This document shows, one piece after another, positions 27,228-38,558 of a stretch of DNA of 64,000 nucleotides; positions within the stretch are counted from its first letter, which is position 1, and each line of letters begins with the position of its first letter. A model generated the notes under the pieces. That model saw only the letters and a program-made list of their open reading frames with translations. It did not search any database and was not told the DNA's origin. The DNA is taken from assembly GCF_000017405.1 (NCBI RefSeq), contig NC_009667.1, forward strand, positions 186,001 through 250,000, in the 5' to 3' direction. This DNA is from Brucella anthropi ATCC 49188. GTDB lineage: Bacteria > Pseudomonadota > Alphaproteobacteria > Rhizobiales > Rhizobiaceae. A program made the position numbers and the translations under genes.

Positions 27228-27257
27228 GAAAAAGCCCCGGTTTTCCGGGGCTTTTTC
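27228..27257. terminator. Bidirectional intrinsic terminator
   Basis: Perfect 13-bp stem GAAAAAGCCCCGG/CCGGGGCTTTTTC with loop TTTT, placed between the convergent membrane-protein and BA14K genes. The A- and T-runs serve both strands. Confidence 0.88.
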
Positions 27258-27260
27258 GTT

Positions 27261-27680
27261 TTAGAGATATGGCGAGTAGCACTGGCGCCGTGGCCCATAA
27301 TTGGGCTGGAACGTATTATCGTAGGCTCGGTAGGAACGATAACGGTTGTAGCACCACCGCACATGCGGGTTACCGCCGCGATAGACCGGTGCCGGACGGT
27401 AGCGATAAGCAGGCGGAGGCCCCCAGTAACGGCGATCATAGCGATAGTATGGGCGGTAACGCGGACGATCATGCCGCCAGTGTCGACGATGGTCCCGCCA
27501 ATAGCGGCGGTCACCACGATAGTCGTAATACTGAACGTTCTGAACATTCGGTGCTGGAGCCTGGGCGGACGGTGTCGCCATCAAAGACGGCTGTGCCGCA
27601 TTCGCAGTTCCGGCAGCAGCGGACAGTCCCATGCCGAGTGACAAACATGCGGCAAACAGGGAATAAGCAAACCTTTTCAT
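27261..27680 (-). CDS. BA14K family exported protein
   Basis: Secreted or periplasmic protein of 139 residues related to the Brucella 14-kDa immunoreactive protein. It has a signal peptide ([20 protein letters not shown]), a tyrosine- and arginine-rich middle ([19 protein letters not shown]) and the C-terminal BA14K signature with two cysteines ([19 protein letters not shown] and [11 protein letters not shown]). Start ATG 27680 follows GGAGAG. The original BA14K is reported to be immunogenic and lectin-like; that is family knowledge, not shown here. Confidence 0.88.
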   Translation of the reverse strand: MKRFAYSLFAACLSLGMGLSAAAGTANAAQPSLMATPSAQAPAPNVQNVQYYDYRGDRRYWRDHRRHWRHDRPRYRPYYRYDRRYWGPPPAYRYRPAPVYRGGNPHVRWCYNRYRSYRAYDNTFQPNYGPRRQCYSPYL

Positions 27681-27884
27681 CGGTCTCTCCTCACAGCGCA
27701 TACCGAAAAATGTGAAACGGCTTTCGGATAAGATGCGCGTAAAATGAACAACACAAATCGTCCCTGAGGTCATTTTACGTCGAACATTGTGGCAGAGCGG
27801 TGGCCCTGCGCAGTCACAATTTCTTGGGTCCGGCAACAGATCGGTGATGTGCGGATAACAGGATAGGAAACACTCGGCCTGAAT

Positions 27885-27908
27885 TGACATAAAGATATGT
27901 TTATGTCA
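27885..27908. promoter_or_regulatory. Palindromic operator candidate upstream of metH
   Basis: A 24-base palindrome TGACATAAAGAT/ATGTTTATGTCA (one mismatched pair) ends 98 bases before the metH ATG. Its form, ATAAAGATAT-type dyads in front of methionine-cycle genes, resembles sites of the ArsR-family regulator SahR, which responds to S-adenosylhomocysteine. Confidence 0.55.
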
Positions 27909-28006
27909 TTAAGCGACTTCCGTGATGTGCGTATAAAGGGCGATTCAGGTTTATGTGTCCGAACAGACCTGCTGCCTGGTAACAGATTGAATATAGGCGG
28001 TGTTTT

Positions 28007-31000
28007 ATGGCCTCTTCCCTCGATGGTCTTTTTGGTGCAACGGCTGCGCAGCCGGATGGCTCAGAAGTGCTCGCAGCTCTCACCAAGGCAGCGCGTGAGC
28101 GCATCCTGATCCTCGACGGCGCGATGGGAACCCAGATTCAGGGACTTGGTTTTCATGAAGAGCATTTCCGCGGCGAGCGCTTCGGCGCCTGCGACTGCCA
28201 GCTTCAGGGCAATAACGACCTTCTGACCCTGACGCAGCCCAAGGCTATCGAGGAAATCCATTATGCCTACGCCATTGCGGGCGCGGATATTCTCGAAACC
28301 AATACGTTTTCGTCCACGACAATTGCCCAGGCCGATTATGGCATGGAAGAGCAGGTCTATGAATTGAACCGCGACGGTGCGCGTCTGGCCCGTCGCGCCG
28401 CCTTGCGCGCCGAGCAGAAGGACGGTCGCCGCCGTTTCGTTGCGGGCGCTCTTGGACCGACAAACCGCACCGCTTCCCTGTCGCCGGATGTGAATAATCC
28501 TGGCTACCGCGCTGTTACCTTCGACGATCTGCGCATCGCCTATGCCGAGCAGATCCGGGGGCTGATCGACGGCGGTTCCGACATCATCCTGATTGAAACC
28601 ATCTTCGATACGCTCAACGCCAAGGCTGCCGTCTTCGCCTCGGAACAAGTGTTCGAGGAAAAGGGCATCTTCCTGCCGGTGATGATTTCCGGCACGATCA
28701 CCGATCTTTCCGGCCGCACCCTGTCCGGCCAGACGCCAACGGCATTCTGGCATTCGTTGCGTCACGCCAAACCATTTACCATCGGCCTCAATTGCGCGCT
28801 CGGCGCCAACGCTATGCGTGCGCATCTCGACGAATTGTCGACCATTGCCGACACCTTCATCTGCGCCTATCCGAATGCCGGTCTGCCGAACGAGTTTGGC
28901 CAGTATGACGAAACGCCGGAAGCGATGGCCGCCCAGATCGAAGGCTTTGCCCGTGACGGCATGGTCAATGTGGTCGGCGGCTGCTGCGGATCGACGCCCG
29001 AACACATCCGCGCCATTGCCGAGGCTGTTGCGAAACACCCGCCGCGCAAGCCTGCCAAGGTCGCGCCGCTGATGCGCCTTTCGGGCCTTGAGCCCTTCAC
29101 GCTGACCGAGGATATTCCTTTCGTCAATGTCGGCGAACGCACCAACGTGACCGGCTCGGCACGCTTCCGCAAGCTGATCAAGGCTGGCGATTTTGCTGCT
29201 GCGCTCGACGTCGCGCGCGATCAGGTGGTCAATGGCGCCCAGATCATCGACATCAACATGGATGAAGGCCTGATCGATTCCGAAAAGGCCATGGTCGAAT
29301 TCCTCAATCTGATTGCTGCCGAGCCGGATATTGCTCGCGTGCCGATCATGATTGACAGCTCCAAATGGGAAGTCATCGAGGCTGGCCTGAAATGCGTTCA
29401 GGGCAAGGCGGTGGTCAACTCCATCTCGATGAAGGAAGGCGAGGAGGCCTTTATTCATCATGCGAAGCTCGTCCGTGCTTATGGCGCGGCGGTTGTCGTT
29501 ATGGCTTTCGACGAAACCGGGCAGGCCGATACCGAGGCGCGCAAGATCGAAATCTGTACCCGGGCCTACAAGATCCTGACCGAACAGGTCGGTTTCGCAC
29601 CGGAAGACATCATCTTCGACCCGAACATCTTTGCAGTGGCGACCGGTATCGAAGAACACAATAATTACGGTGTCGACTTCATTGAGGCGACACGCAAGAT
29701 CATGGCGACCCTGCCGCATGTCCATGTCTCGGGTGGCGTGTCGAACCTGTCCTTCTCGTTCCGCGGCAATGAACCGGTGCGCGAGGCGATGCATGCTGTG
29801 TTCCTCTACCACGCCATTCAGGCGGGTATGGATATGGGCATCGTCAATGCCGGTCAGCTGGCGGTTTACGATGCCATCGATCCGGAACTGCGCGAGGCCT
29901 GCGAGGATGTGGTGTTGAACCGCCGCTCCGATGCGACCGAACGTTTGCTGGAAATCGCCGAACGTTTCCGCGACTCCGGCTCGAAAGAAGCCAAGGTGCA
30001 GGATCTGACCTGGCGCGAATGGCCGGTGGCAAAGCGCCTCGAACATGCGCTGGTCAACGGCATTACCGAATATATCGAAGCCGATACGGAAGAGGCGCGC
30101 CAGTCTGCCGAACGTCCGTTGCACGTCATCGAAGGCCCGCTGATGGCTGGCATGAATGTGGTCGGCGATCTGTTCGGTGCCGGCAAGATGTTCCTGCCAC
30201 AGGTCGTCAAGTCGGCCCGTGTGATGAAGCAGGCCGTGGCCGTTCTCCTGCCATATATGGAAGAAGAAAAGCGCCTCAATGCTGAAAAAGGCATTGGCGG
30301 TGGTGAACGTCAGAGCGCCGGCAAGGTGCTGATGGCGACCGTGAAGGGCGACGTGCATGATATTGGCAAGAATATCGTTGGCGTTGTGCTGGCCTGCAAC
30401 AATTACGAGATCATCGATCTCGGCGTCATGGTGCCATCGCAGAAGATTTTGCAGGTGGCGCGCGACGAAAAGGTGGATATCATTGGCCTTTCCGGCCTCA
30501 TCACGCCTTCGCTGGATGAGATGGCGCATGTGGCAGCAGAAATGGAGCGCGAAGGTTTCGATATTCCGCTTCTGATCGGCGGCGCGACCACGAGCCGTGT
30601 CCATACGGCAGTGAAGATTCATCCGCGCTATGAACGCGGACAGGCAGTCTACGTCATCGATGCAAGCCGTGCCGTCGGTGTGGTTTCGAGCCTGCTGTCA
30701 CCGGAAGGCAAGCAGGCCTATGTTGACGGTCTGCGCGGGGAATATGCCAAGGTGGCAGCCGCTCACGCGCGCAATGAAGCGGAAAAGCAGCGCCTGCCGA
30801 TCGCTCGTGCTCGCGCCAATGCGCATAAGCTCGACTGGGATAATTTTGTTCCGGCAAAGCCGACATTCACCGGCACGAAGACCTTCGACGATTACGATCT
30901 GGCCGAAATCGCCCGCTATATCGACTGGACGCCGTTCTTCCAGACCTGGGAGTTGAAAGGCCGCTATCCGGCAATTCTTGAAGACGAGAAGCAGGGCGAG

Positions 31001-31798
31001 GCAGCCCGGCAACTCTGGGACGACGCTCAGGCGATGTTGAAAAAGATCATCGACGAAAAGTGGTTCACGCCGAAAGCTGTCGTCGGTTTCTGGCCCGCCA
31101 ATGCGGTCGGCGACGATATTCGTCTTTTCACCGATGAAAGCCGGAACGAGGAACTTGCCACTTTCTTCACACTGCGCCAGCAATTGAGCAAGCGCGATGG
31201 TCGTCCGAATGTGGCGATGTCCGACTTCGTAGCACCTGCCGAAAGCGGAAAGCAGGATTATGTCGGTGGCTTCGTTGTGACGGCAGGTATTGGTGAAGTG
31301 GCCATAGCCGAACGTTTCGAACGCGCCAATGACGATTACTCGGCCATTCTGGTGAAGGCGCTGGCCGACCGTTTTGCCGAAGCCTTTGCGGAACTGATGC
31401 ATGAGCGCGTGCGCAAGGAATTCTGGGCCTATGCGGCGAATGAGACCTATTCGCCGGAAGAACTGATCGGTGAACCCTATCAGGGTATTCGTCCTGCGCC
31501 GGGCTATCCGGCCCAGCCCGACCATACCGAAAAGACGACGCTGTTCCGCCTTCTGGACGCGACTGCGAATACGGGCGTGGAATTGACGGAAAGCTATGCG
31601 ATGTGGCCCGGCTCTTCCGTATCGGGTCTCTATATCGGCCATCCGGAAAGCTATTATTTCGGCGTGGCCAAAGTCGAACGGGATCAGGTCGAGGATTACG
31701 CGAGCCGCAAGGGAATGACGATAGAGGAAGTCGAGCGCTGGCTCGCACCGATCCTTAATTATACCCCAGGTGCAGCTCCCGAAGAGGCTGCGGCGTGA
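28007..31798 (+). CDS. metH: Cobalamin-dependent methionine synthase
   Basis: Transfers the methyl group of methyltetrahydrofolate to homocysteine through cobalamin. The 1263-residue protein contains all four modules: homocysteine-binding (about 20-345, zinc cysteines in GLNCALG and [10 protein letters not shown]), pterin-binding (about 360-640, [19 protein letters not shown]), cobalamin cap and binding (about 660-900, cobalt-ligand histidine in DVHDIGKNI, then [13 protein letters not shown]) and SAM-binding reactivation (about 930-1250, [12 protein letters not shown]). Full length against E. coli MetH. The LuxR gene downstream is separated by 376 bases. Confidence 0.96.
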   Translation: MASSLDGLFGATAAQPDGSEVLAALTKAARERILILDGAMGTQIQGLGFHEEHFRGERFGACDCQLQGNNDLLTLTQPKAIEEIHYAYAIAGADILETNTFSSTTIAQADYGMEEQVYELNRDGARLARRAALRAEQKDGRRRFVAGALGPTNRTASLSPDVNNPGYRAVTFDDLRIAYAEQIRGLIDGGSDIILIETIFDTLNAKAAVFASEQVFEEKGIFLPVMISGTITDLSGRTLSGQTPTAFWHSLRHAKPFTIGLNCALGANAMRAHLDELSTIADTFICAYPNAGLPNEFGQYDETPEAMAAQIEGFARDGMVNVVGGCCGSTPEHIRAIAEAVAKHPPRKPAKVAPLMRLSGLEPFTLTEDIPFVNVGERTNVTGSARFRKLIKAGDFAAALDVARDQVVNGAQIIDINMDEGLIDSEKAMVEFLNLIAAEPDIARVPIMIDSSKWEVIEAGLKCVQGKAVVNSISMKEGEEAFIHHAKLVRAYGAAVVVMAFDETGQADTEARKIEICTRAYKILTEQVGFAPEDIIFDPNIFAVATGIEEHNNYGVDFIEATRKIMATLPHVHVSGGVSNLSFSFRGNEPVREAMHAVFLYHAIQAGMDMGIVNAGQLAVYDAIDPELREACEDVVLNRRSDATERLLEIAERFRDSGSKEAKVQDLTWREWPVAKRLEHALVNGITEYIEADTEEARQSAERPLHVIEGPLMAGMNVVGDLFGAGKMFLPQVVKSARVMKQAVAVLLPYMEEEKRLNAEKGIGGGERQSAGKVLMATVKGDVHDIGKNIVGVVLACNNYEIIDLGVMVPSQKILQVARDEKVDIIGLSGLITPSLDEMAHVAAEMEREGFDIPLLIGGATTSRVHTAVKIHPRYERGQAVYVIDASRAVGVVSSLLSPEGKQAYVDGLRGEYAKVAAAHARNEAEKQRLPIARARANAHKLDWDNFVPAKPTFTGTKTFDDYDLAEIARYIDWTPFFQTWELKGRYPAILEDEKQGEAARQLWDDAQAMLKKIIDEKWFTPKAVVGFWPANAVGDDIRLFTDESRNEELATFFTLRQQLSKRDGRPNVAMSDFVAPAESGKQDYVGGFVVTAGIGEVAIAERFERANDDYSAILVKALADRFAEAFAELMHERVRKEFWAYAANETYSPEELIGEPYQGIRPAPGYPAQPDHTEKTTLFRLLDATANTGVELTESYAMWPGSSVSGLYIGHPESYYFGVAKVERDQVEDYASRKGMTIEEVERWLAPILNYTPGAAPEEAAA

Positions 31799-32174
31799 CA
31801 AATGCCGCAACTCGATTAGCTTAATCTCATATACTCGTATTTCTTACAGATGTATTGGGCGCGTTTGACTGGTTTGTAGTTGCTTGTCGACTACAAACCA
31901 GTAGACGGAGCTGCGTCGGCTCGGCATTCCATGTTCCAGAACCGTTGATTTATTTGGCGTTTTAGGGCTGGCCTGCTCCATGTAATAGTTAAGTATTTGT
32001 TAAAGTAATTTATAATTTAGATCACTGTAATATTTAACCGGTGGAGATGTATGCATTTCTGATTAGTATATAGAGAAAAATACAGAGATGTGTTACTGAT
32101 TTGTTGGCGTTTTATTTAAATGCTTCGAATTTCAATAATCATCAATAGTTATATTTTTCGTTGGGAAGTCTGCA
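31799..32174. other. AT-rich intergenic region between metH and babR
   Basis: This 376-base gap is clearly more AT-rich than its surroundings in its right half. It holds one long inverted repeat (31868-31902) and otherwise no gene I can support. The babR promoter must lie here. Confidence 0.45.
31868..31902. repeat. Perfect 13-bp inverted repeat after metH
   Basis: Arms ACTGGTTTGTAGT (31868-31880) and ACTACAAACCAGT (31890-31902) surround 9 bases. It could end metH transcription, although it lacks a T-run, or serve as a regulator site for the downstream LuxR gene. Confidence 0.6.
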
Positions 32175-32882
32175 ATGAAATGGGAACAAATTTATGAATC
32201 CATGCAATCTGCTGACGATGCCGGACAGCTCCTTGAATATATAGGCACCTATGCCAGGCAGTGCGGATTTGCACATACGGCTTATGTCATGCGCGTTCCC
32301 TTGTTGAACGGCGTGGTCAAATGGCTCAGCTTTGGGTCGTTGCCGCAGGAATGGACCGATCACTATACAGCCCGAAAATATGCGGATGTTGACCCATTGG
32401 TTCGCAAGGCACTGAACAGCATAGAGCCATTGGTCTGGTCGTCGAAGCTCTTTGCGGAAGCACCACAGATATGGGCGGATGCACAGCGCTTCGGCATCAA
32501 GGTCGGGATTTCCCAGCCGTGTTGGGCTGCTCAAGGCGTGTTCGGAATGCTGTCTTTCCTGAGAACTGGCCCGGCATTATCTTCCGGCGAGATTTCAATG
32601 TTGCGGCGCCAGATGCAGATCGCAGCCAATCTGCTGCATTTGTCCATGTATGAACATCTTGATGTTCCGACGATGAACTGCGTTTCTGAAGTGAACCTGA
32701 CAATGCGCGAGCGGGAAATCCTGCGCTGGACGAGTGAGGGAAAGACTGCCGAGATCATCGGCACGATCCTCAATATTTCGACGCGCACGGTGAATTTCCA
32801 TATCAGCAACGTGCTCACAAAGCTTGTTGCGGTGAATAAGGTTCAGGCCGTCGCCAAGGCCCGCACTTTCGGTCTTCTGTAA
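32175..32882 (+). CDS. babR: LuxR-type quorum-sensing regulator, BabR/BlxR-like
   Basis: Transcription factor of 235 residues with an N-terminal autoinducer-binding domain (about 15-160; WTDHYTARKYADVDPLVRKAL contains the conserved W, Y, D and P that contact acyl-homoserine lactone) and a C-terminal LuxR helix-turn-helix (LTMREREILRWTSEGKTAEI and ISTRTVNFHISNVLTKL). Its place directly after metH is that of BabR/BlxR of Brucella, one of two orphan LuxR regulators there; this is recalled knowledge of synteny. No luxI-type synthase gene is in the window. Confidence 0.85.
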   Translation: MKWEQIYESMQSADDAGQLLEYIGTYARQCGFAHTAYVMRVPLLNGVVKWLSFGSLPQEWTDHYTARKYADVDPLVRKALNSIEPLVWSSKLFAEAPQIWADAQRFGIKVGISQPCWAAQGVFGMLSFLRTGPALSSGEISMLRRQMQIAANLLHLSMYEHLDVPTMNCVSEVNLTMREREILRWTSEGKTAEIIGTILNISTRTVNFHISNVLTKLVAVNKVQAVAKARTFGLL

Positions 32883-32997
32883 ATATCTTCCAAGTCCCTC
32901 GGCGGTTTGATCCGAAGGGCATTTTTCAGCGGCTTTCCGGTTTGCGCTTTTTCTGAAACGGGCTACAAATTCATTATCTTTCCCGGAGGATCAATGA

Positions 32998-34368
32998 ATG
33001 ACTGCTCAGCCAAACTCTCTTGAAGCTCGCGATATCCGTTATCATCTCCATTCTTATACCGATGCTGTCCGCCTCGAAGCGGAAGGTCCGCTCGTCATCG
33101 AGCGTGGCGATGGCATTTACGTCGAAGATGTATCGGGCAAGCGCTATATCGAAGCGATGTCAGGACTGTGGAGTGTTGGCGTGGGCTTTTCCGAACCGCG
33201 TCTGGCCGAAGCAGCTGCACGACAGATGAAGAAGCTGCCTTTCTACCATACATTCTCCTACCGTTCGCATGGTCCTGTCATTGATCTGGCAGAAAAGCTT
33301 GTCTCAATGGCTCCTGTTCCGATGAGCAAGGCCTACTTCACCAATTCAGGTTCCGAAGCCAACGATACGGTCGTCAAGTTGATCTGGTATCGCTCCAATG
33401 CGCTGGGTGAACCGGAGCGCAAGAAAATCATCTCACGCAAGCGCGGCTATCACGGTGTGACGATTGCCTCTGCCAGCCTGACCGGCTTGCCCAACAATCA
33501 CCGTTCTTTCGATCTGCCGATCGATCGTATCCTGCATACGGGCTGCCCGCATTTTTATCGCGAAGGACAGGCTGGCGAGAGTGAGGAACAATTCGCAACG
33601 CGGCTGGCGGATGAGCTGGAACAGTTGATCATCGCGGAAGGTCCTCACACCATCGCTGCTTTCATTGGCGAGCCGGTGATGGGGGCTGGCGGCGTAGTCG
33701 TGCCGCCCAAAACCTATTGGGAAAAAGTGCAGGCTGTTCTCAAGCGCTACGATATTCTGCTGATCGCCGACGAGGTTATTTGCGGCTTCGGACGGACAGG
33801 CAATCTGTTCGGCAGCCAGACTTTCGATATGAAACCGGACATTCTGGTGATGTCGAAGCAGCTTTCGTCATCCTATCTGCCGATTTCGGCCTTCCTCATC
33901 AACGAGCGTGTGTACGCGCCAATTGCCGAAGAAAGCCACAAGATCGGCACGCTTGGCACGGGCTTCACGGCATCTGGCCATCCGGTGGCGGCAGCGGTAG
34001 CGCTGGAAAACCTCGCCATTATTGAAGAGCGTGATCTGGTCGCCAATGCGCGCGACCGCGGCACCTATATGCAGAAGCGCCTGCGTGAGTTGCAGGATCA
34101 TCCTCTGGTCGGCGAAGTGCGTGGCGTTGGTCTCATAGCCGGTGTCGAGCTTGTCACCGACAAGCAGGCCAAGACGGGCCTTGAACCAACCGGCGCTCTG
34201 GGCGCAAAGGCAAACGCCGTTCTTCAGGAGCGCGGCGTCATTTCCCGCGCAATGGGCGATACGCTTGCCTTCTGCCCGCCGCTCATCATCAACGATCAGC
34301 AGGTTGATACGATGGTGTCCGCGCTCGAGGCGACGCTGAACGATGTTCAGGCAAGCCTCACCAGGTAA
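32998..34368 (+). CDS. Class III (omega) aminotransferase
   Basis: PLP-dependent transaminase of 456 residues. The fold-type I features are present: GLWSVGVGF near the start, the phosphate-binding NSGSEANDTVVKLIWY, ADEVICGFGRTGNLFG with the cofactor aspartate, and the Schiff-base lysine in LVMSKQLSSSYLPISAF (about residue 289). This subgroup covers omega-amino acid:pyruvate, putrescine and beta-alanine transaminases, so the substrate stays open. GGAGG lies 4 bases upstream of the ATG-AATG start pair; ATG 32998 was chosen. Confidence 0.87.
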   Translation: MTAQPNSLEARDIRYHLHSYTDAVRLEAEGPLVIERGDGIYVEDVSGKRYIEAMSGLWSVGVGFSEPRLAEAAARQMKKLPFYHTFSYRSHGPVIDLAEKLVSMAPVPMSKAYFTNSGSEANDTVVKLIWYRSNALGEPERKKIISRKRGYHGVTIASASLTGLPNNHRSFDLPIDRILHTGCPHFYREGQAGESEEQFATRLADELEQLIIAEGPHTIAAFIGEPVMGAGGVVVPPKTYWEKVQAVLKRYDILLIADEVICGFGRTGNLFGSQTFDMKPDILVMSKQLSSSYLPISAFLINERVYAPIAEESHKIGTLGTGFTASGHPVAAAVALENLAIIEERDLVANARDRGTYMQKRLRELQDHPLVGEVRGVGLIAGVELVTDKQAKTGLEPTGALGAKANAVLQERGVISRAMGDTLAFCPPLIINDQQVDTMVSALEATLNDVQASLTR

Positions 34369-34374
34369 TAATTT

Positions 34375-34411
34375 GCTCTGGAGCTGTCCGAATAACGGGC
34401 AGCTTCAGAGC
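34375..34411 (+). terminator. Stem-loop after the aminotransferase gene
   Basis: A 16-bp stem with two G-T pairs (GCTCTGGAGCTGTCCG with CGGGCAGCTTCAGAGC) and loop AATAA begins 6 bases after the stop codon. No T-run follows, so strength is uncertain. Confidence 0.55.
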
Positions 34412-34690
34412 ATAACCCCGTTAAATATCACAAAAATTGTATGATTTTCCGTGACTTGGCCAAAAAGCGGCTTTTCCCAGCGCGCGCAAGTTTGTTCCGG
34501 CCCCGCGCGCAAATACGGTAAGTTTTTCGCGCAAGCGAGTTGCAATACGCGATAGGTTTCTTTCACTTTTCCGCATCATTTCACGACAATGCGCGCATCG
34601 TGGCTTTTGCCACACCTGCGCCGGATGAAGGCATTCGCCATCCCTCCCGCCAGTATCGAGTCCCCATCCGGTTGCCGGGAGTAAGTAGTC

Positions 34691-35611
34691 GTGCATCATG
34701 CATCCCTGACCAAGAACCTGACGCATCTTCAGCGCCTTGAGGCGGAAGCTATCCATATTTTTCGCGAGGTTGCGGCAAGTTTTTCCAACCCGGTAATGCT
34801 TTATTCGGTCGGTAAGGATTCGTCGGTGATGCTGCATCTGGCGATGAAGGCATTCTATCCCGCTCCGCCGCCTTTTCCCTTTCTGCATGTTGATACGACA
34901 TGGAAGTTTCGGGAGATGATTGAGTTTCGCGATGCGCAGGCGCGTGAAAAGGGTTTTGAGCTGCTCGTGCATATCAATGAGGATGGCGTGCGCGAGGGGG
35001 TTGGCCCCTTTAGCCATGGATCGAATGTCCACACTCATGTGATGAAGACGGTCGCCTTGCGGCAAGCGCTCGACAAGTATAAGTTCGATGCTGCTTTTGG
35101 TGGCGCCCGTCGCGACGAGGAGAAATCGCGCGCCAAGGAGCGCATCTTTTCCTTCCGTAGCGCGCAGCATGGTTGGGACCCCAAGAACCAGCGTCCGGAA
35201 ATGTGGAAGATCTACAATACGCGGGTTTCCGCAGGGGAGTCGATCCGCGTCTTTCCGCTGTCGAACTGGACTGAGCTCGATATCTGGCAATATATCCTGC
35301 AGGAGAATATCCCCATCGTCCCGCTTTATTTTGCAGCGCATCGTCCGGTGGTCGAACGTGACGGCATGCTGATCATGCTCGACGACGACCGCATGAAGTT
35401 GCGTCCGGGCGAAACGGTGGAAAACCGACTGGTGCGGTTCCGCACGCTTGGCTGCTATCCGTTGACCGGCGCTATTGAATCCAGTGCGGCTGACCTCTCC
35501 GATATTGTCGAAGAAATGCTGATTGCCCGTACATCCGAGCGGCAGGGCCGCGCCATTGACCGTGACGAAGCCGGATCGATGGAAAAAAAGAAGCGCGAGG
35601 GCTATTTCTGA
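34691..35611 (+). CDS. cysD: Sulfate adenylyltransferase subunit 2
   Basis: Catalytic subunit of ATP sulfurylase, forming APS from sulfate and ATP together with CysN. The 306-residue protein has the PP-loop [20 protein letters not shown], the conserved [21 protein letters not shown] and [14 protein letters not shown]. The GTG at 34691 follows GGGAG and is the only plausible start. The stop codon overlaps the cysNC start by 1 base. The 322-base upstream gap contains only the stem-loop noted and the promoter I cannot place. Confidence 0.94.
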   Translation: MHHASLTKNLTHLQRLEAEAIHIFREVAASFSNPVMLYSVGKDSSVMLHLAMKAFYPAPPPFPFLHVDTTWKFREMIEFRDAQAREKGFELLVHINEDGVREGVGPFSHGSNVHTHVMKTVALRQALDKYKFDAAFGGARRDEEKSRAKERIFSFRSAQHGWDPKNQRPEMWKIYNTRVSAGESIRVFPLSNWTELDIWQYILQENIPIVPLYFAAHRPVVERDGMLIMLDDDRMKLRPGETVENRLVRFRTLGCYPLTGAIESSAADLSDIVEEMLIARTSERQGRAIDRDEAGSMEKKKREGYF

Positions 35612-37545
35612 TGAATGCGATAATCAAGCCTGTTGCGACCAATGCTGTAGTCAGCGACTTCCTGGCCGATCAGGAGCGCAAGACACTCTTGCGCTTCCTT
35701 ACTTGCGGATCGGTGGATGACGGCAAGTCAACGCTCATCGGACGCCTGCTCTATGACACGAAACTGATCTTCGAGGACCAGCTCGCATCGTTGAAGAACG
35801 ACAGCCGCAAGTTCGGTACCACGGATGACGATTTCGATTTCGCATTGCTGGTTGACGGTCTGGAGGCTGAGCGGGAGCAGGGCATCACCATTGATGTCGC
35901 CTATCGCTTCTTTTCGACACCACGTCGCAAATTCATTGTCGCTGATACACCCGGTCATGCGCAATATACGCGCAACATGGCGACTGGTGCCTCGACAGCC
36001 GATCTTGCTATCGTGCTCATCGATGCTCGTCAGGGTGTACTGACCCAGACACGACGCCATTCCTTTATTGCCGCTGCACTTGGTATTCGTCACATCGTTC
36101 TGGCCGTGAACAAGATCGATCTGGTCGATTTTTCGCAAGAGGCTTTCGAGCGCATCGTTGCCGATTATATGAGTTTCGCCAATGAATTAGGCTTTGTCAG
36201 CATCCAGCCGATCCCGCTTTCGGCGCGTTTCGGCGACAATGTCACCCTGCCGTCGCCACGCATGGACTGGTATGAAGGGCCGCATCTGCTCGAACATCTG
36301 GAGACCGTGCGCATCGACACGGAGGCAGCGGCCAAGCCGTTTCGTTTTCCGGTGCAATATGTGAACCGGCCCAATCTCGATTTTCGCGGCTTCTCCGGCA
36401 CTGTGGCATCCGGTTCGATCAGCGCTGGTGATGCCGTGGTGGTTGCCAAATCAGGCAAAACCTCCCGCGTAAAACGCATCGCCACCTATGACGGTGATCT
36501 GCCACGTGCTTCCGAAGGACAGGCTGTCACACTGGTGCTGGAGGACGAGATCGAGGTTTCGCGCGGCAATATGCTGGTCGGGACGGAGGCCCGGCCCGAA
36601 GTTGCTGATCGGCTTTCAGCCAATATAGTCTGGTTCGGCGAGGAGGCATTGCATCCCGGCCGTTCCTATATCCTGCGTACCGAGACTGATCAGACGCCGG
36701 TAACGATCAACGAGATCGTATACAGAACCGATATTGACAGTTTCACCCGTCAGGAAGCATCCCGCCTCGACCTCAACGAAATTGGACTTTGCCATCTCCA
36801 GACGGTGGATCAGATTGCGTTCGATCCTTACGCGGATAATCGTGTAACCGGCGCGTTCGTCTTGATCGACCGGCTTACCAACGCGACTGTGGGCGCTGGG
36901 ATGATCGATAGTGCTCTTCGTCAGGCGACGAATGTGCATCTGCAGTCCTTCGACCTCGACAAGCAGACACGCGCAGCGCAGAAATTCCAGAAACCGGCTG
37001 TGCTCTGGTTTACGGGGCTGTCAGGCTCCGGCAAATCCACCATCGCAAACCGGCTCGAACAGCGGCTCCACGCGCTTGGCAAGCACACCTACCTGCTGGA
37101 CGGTGATAATGTCCGTCATGGCCTCAACAGCGATCTGGGCTTCTCCGATGAGGATAGGGCGGAGAATATCCGCCGTGTCGGCGAAGTCGCCCGATTGATG
37201 ACCGATGCGGGACTGGTGGTACTGGTCTCCTTCATCTCGCCATTTCAAGCTGAGCGTGATCGTATTCGCGCTCGCCTGCCTGAAGGTGAGTTTGTCGAGA
37301 TATTCGTGGATACACCGATTGAGGAATGCATCGCGCGTGACCCGAAGGGGCTCTATGCGCAGGCTTTGCGTGGCGAGATCAAGGCTTTCACCGGGATCGA
37401 TTCTCCCTATGAGGCGCCAGTTTCACCGGAATTGCGCCTGAGCACGACAGGTCGTGACGTTGACGAACTCGTCGCAGAAGTAGAAAAGTATCTTGCCGAA
37501 CGTGGTATCATCGGCAGTTATGGCAGCGATTCCTGGTCAATCTGA
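35611..37545 (+). CDS. cysNC: CysN/CysC fusion: sulfate adenylyltransferase GTPase subunit + APS kinase
   Basis: Bifunctional 644-residue protein. The N-terminal EF-Tu-like GTPase (about 1-450) has P-loop [14 protein letters not shown] and NKID and drives CysD activity. The C-terminal APS kinase (about 455-640) has P-loop [11 protein letters not shown], the [17 protein letters not shown] segment and the lid, and makes PAPS. The fusion is the NodQ-type arrangement common in Rhizobiales. Because the APS reductase here uses APS, the PAPS from the kinase part probably serves sulfotransferases or is recycled through CysQ. Confidence 0.93.
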   Translation: MNAIIKPVATNAVVSDFLADQERKTLLRFLTCGSVDDGKSTLIGRLLYDTKLIFEDQLASLKNDSRKFGTTDDDFDFALLVDGLEAEREQGITIDVAYRFFSTPRRKFIVADTPGHAQYTRNMATGASTADLAIVLIDARQGVLTQTRRHSFIAAALGIRHIVLAVNKIDLVDFSQEAFERIVADYMSFANELGFVSIQPIPLSARFGDNVTLPSPRMDWYEGPHLLEHLETVRIDTEAAAKPFRFPVQYVNRPNLDFRGFSGTVASGSISAGDAVVVAKSGKTSRVKRIATYDGDLPRASEGQAVTLVLEDEIEVSRGNMLVGTEARPEVADRLSANIVWFGEEALHPGRSYILRTETDQTPVTINEIVYRTDIDSFTRQEASRLDLNEIGLCHLQTVDQIAFDPYADNRVTGAFVLIDRLTNATVGAGMIDSALRQATNVHLQSFDLDKQTRAAQKFQKPAVLWFTGLSGSGKSTIANRLEQRLHALGKHTYLLDGDNVRHGLNSDLGFSDEDRAENIRRVGEVARLMTDAGLVVLVSFISPFQAERDRIRARLPEGEFVEIFVDTPIEECIARDPKGLYAQALRGEIKAFTGIDSPYEAPVSPELRLSTTGRDVDELVAEVEKYLAERGIIGSYGSDSWSI

Positions 37546-37548
37546 GCA

Positions 37549-38394
37549 ATGAAGATTTCAGCCTCCCCGAAAGCCGATCCGAACGACGAAGCAATGCTGG
37601 CCGTCCTGCAGGAAGCTGCACTCGAGGCGGGGCGCGTTATCATGAAGCACTATGCCAATGGTTGCGCGGTTCAGAGCAAGAAAGATTCTTCCCCGGTCAC
37701 GGAAGCAGATCGTGACGCGGAAGCCATCATTCTTGCGGCACTCGCTTCCGTTGTTCCGGATATTCCGGTTGTGGCTGAAGAAGAAGTGGCAGCGGGACGT
37801 TTGCCTTCACATTTGGGGCGGCGATTTTTATTGGTCGACCCTCTCGACGGCACCCGTGAGTTTCTGTTGCGAAACGGCGATTTCACAGTGAATATCGGCC
37901 TGATCGAGGATGGCGCTCCGGTTCTCGGCATCGTTTATGCACCAGTTCGCAATCGCTTGTTTATTGGAAACAGCAATGGTGCTGAAGAAATAACGACGAC
38001 CAAAGATCATGCAATCGGAACAAGGCGCGGGATAGCGGTGCGTGTTCACGGGCCAGAGCGGGTGGCCGTCTGCAGCCGGTCACACAAGAACCCGGAAACG
38101 GAAAAGTTCCTGAACGACAACAGGATCAACAGCTGTGTTTCCATCGGTTCGTCGCTGAAATTCTGCCTGATTGCCAGTGGAGAGGCCGATATTTATCCAC
38201 GTTTCGGCCCGACGATGGAATGGGATACGGCGGCGGGCGATGCCGTGTTACGCGCCGCTGGTGGCCTCACCACGACTTTCGAGGGAACGCCGCTCTCTTA
38301 TGGTCAACGCGCCAATGAAGGTGTTGCGGGTTTTGCAAACCCCAATTTCGTGGCTTTTGGCGGTGGTACGAAGCCTGTTTTTGCTATGCTTTAA
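37549..38394 (+). CDS. cysQ: 3'(2'),5'-bisphosphate nucleotidase CysQ
   Basis: Magnesium-dependent phosphatase that hydrolyses PAP (and PAPS) and so protects sulfur metabolism. The 281-residue protein carries the inositol-monophosphatase-type metal sites: EADRDAE, EEE around residue 80, DPLDGTREF and, near the C-terminus, EWDTAAGD. The ATG at 37549 lies 3 bases after the cysNC stop; the three genes form one operon. Several MITE-free bases and a tRNA gene follow. Confidence 0.92.
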   Translation: MKISASPKADPNDEAMLAVLQEAALEAGRVIMKHYANGCAVQSKKDSSPVTEADRDAEAIILAALASVVPDIPVVAEEEVAAGRLPSHLGRRFLLVDPLDGTREFLLRNGDFTVNIGLIEDGAPVLGIVYAPVRNRLFIGNSNGAEEITTTKDHAIGTRRGIAVRVHGPERVAVCSRSHKNPETEKFLNDNRINSCVSIGSSLKFCLIASGEADIYPRFGPTMEWDTAAGDAVLRAAGGLTTTFEGTPLSYGQRANEGVAGFANPNFVAFGGGTKPVFAML

Positions 38395-38500
38395 TAGATT
38401 TTGGAAGCAAACGGATAGCGCCGTCCTGCTCTCATATGCAACTCGTCTGAAACCATTTCCAACTTTTGGGGTTAGGCATTAAAAAAACGACAGGATGCTC

Positions 38501-38528
38501 TTGCAGCTTGAAATTGGGGGCGTTATAA
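38501..38528 (+). promoter_or_regulatory. Candidate promoter of the tRNA-Pro gene
   Basis: TTGCAG (38501-38506) and TTATAA (38523-38528) are separated by 16 bases, about 30 bases before the mature tRNA 5' end, which is a sensible sigma-70 layout for a tRNA gene. Confidence 0.5.
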
Positions 38529-38558
38529 GCCGCCTCAATGGTCAAGACCACGTGGTCA

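Noticed and set aside
27681..28006. A cobalamin or SAM riboswitch before metH
   Set aside because: No B12-box (GCCACTG type) or SAM-riboswitch core recognised; only the palindrome at 27885 stands out.
28061..30622. An 853-codon open frame opposite metH
   Set aside because: Long antisense frames are common in GC-rich genes; this one reads as low-information, histidine-rich sequence and metH is complete.
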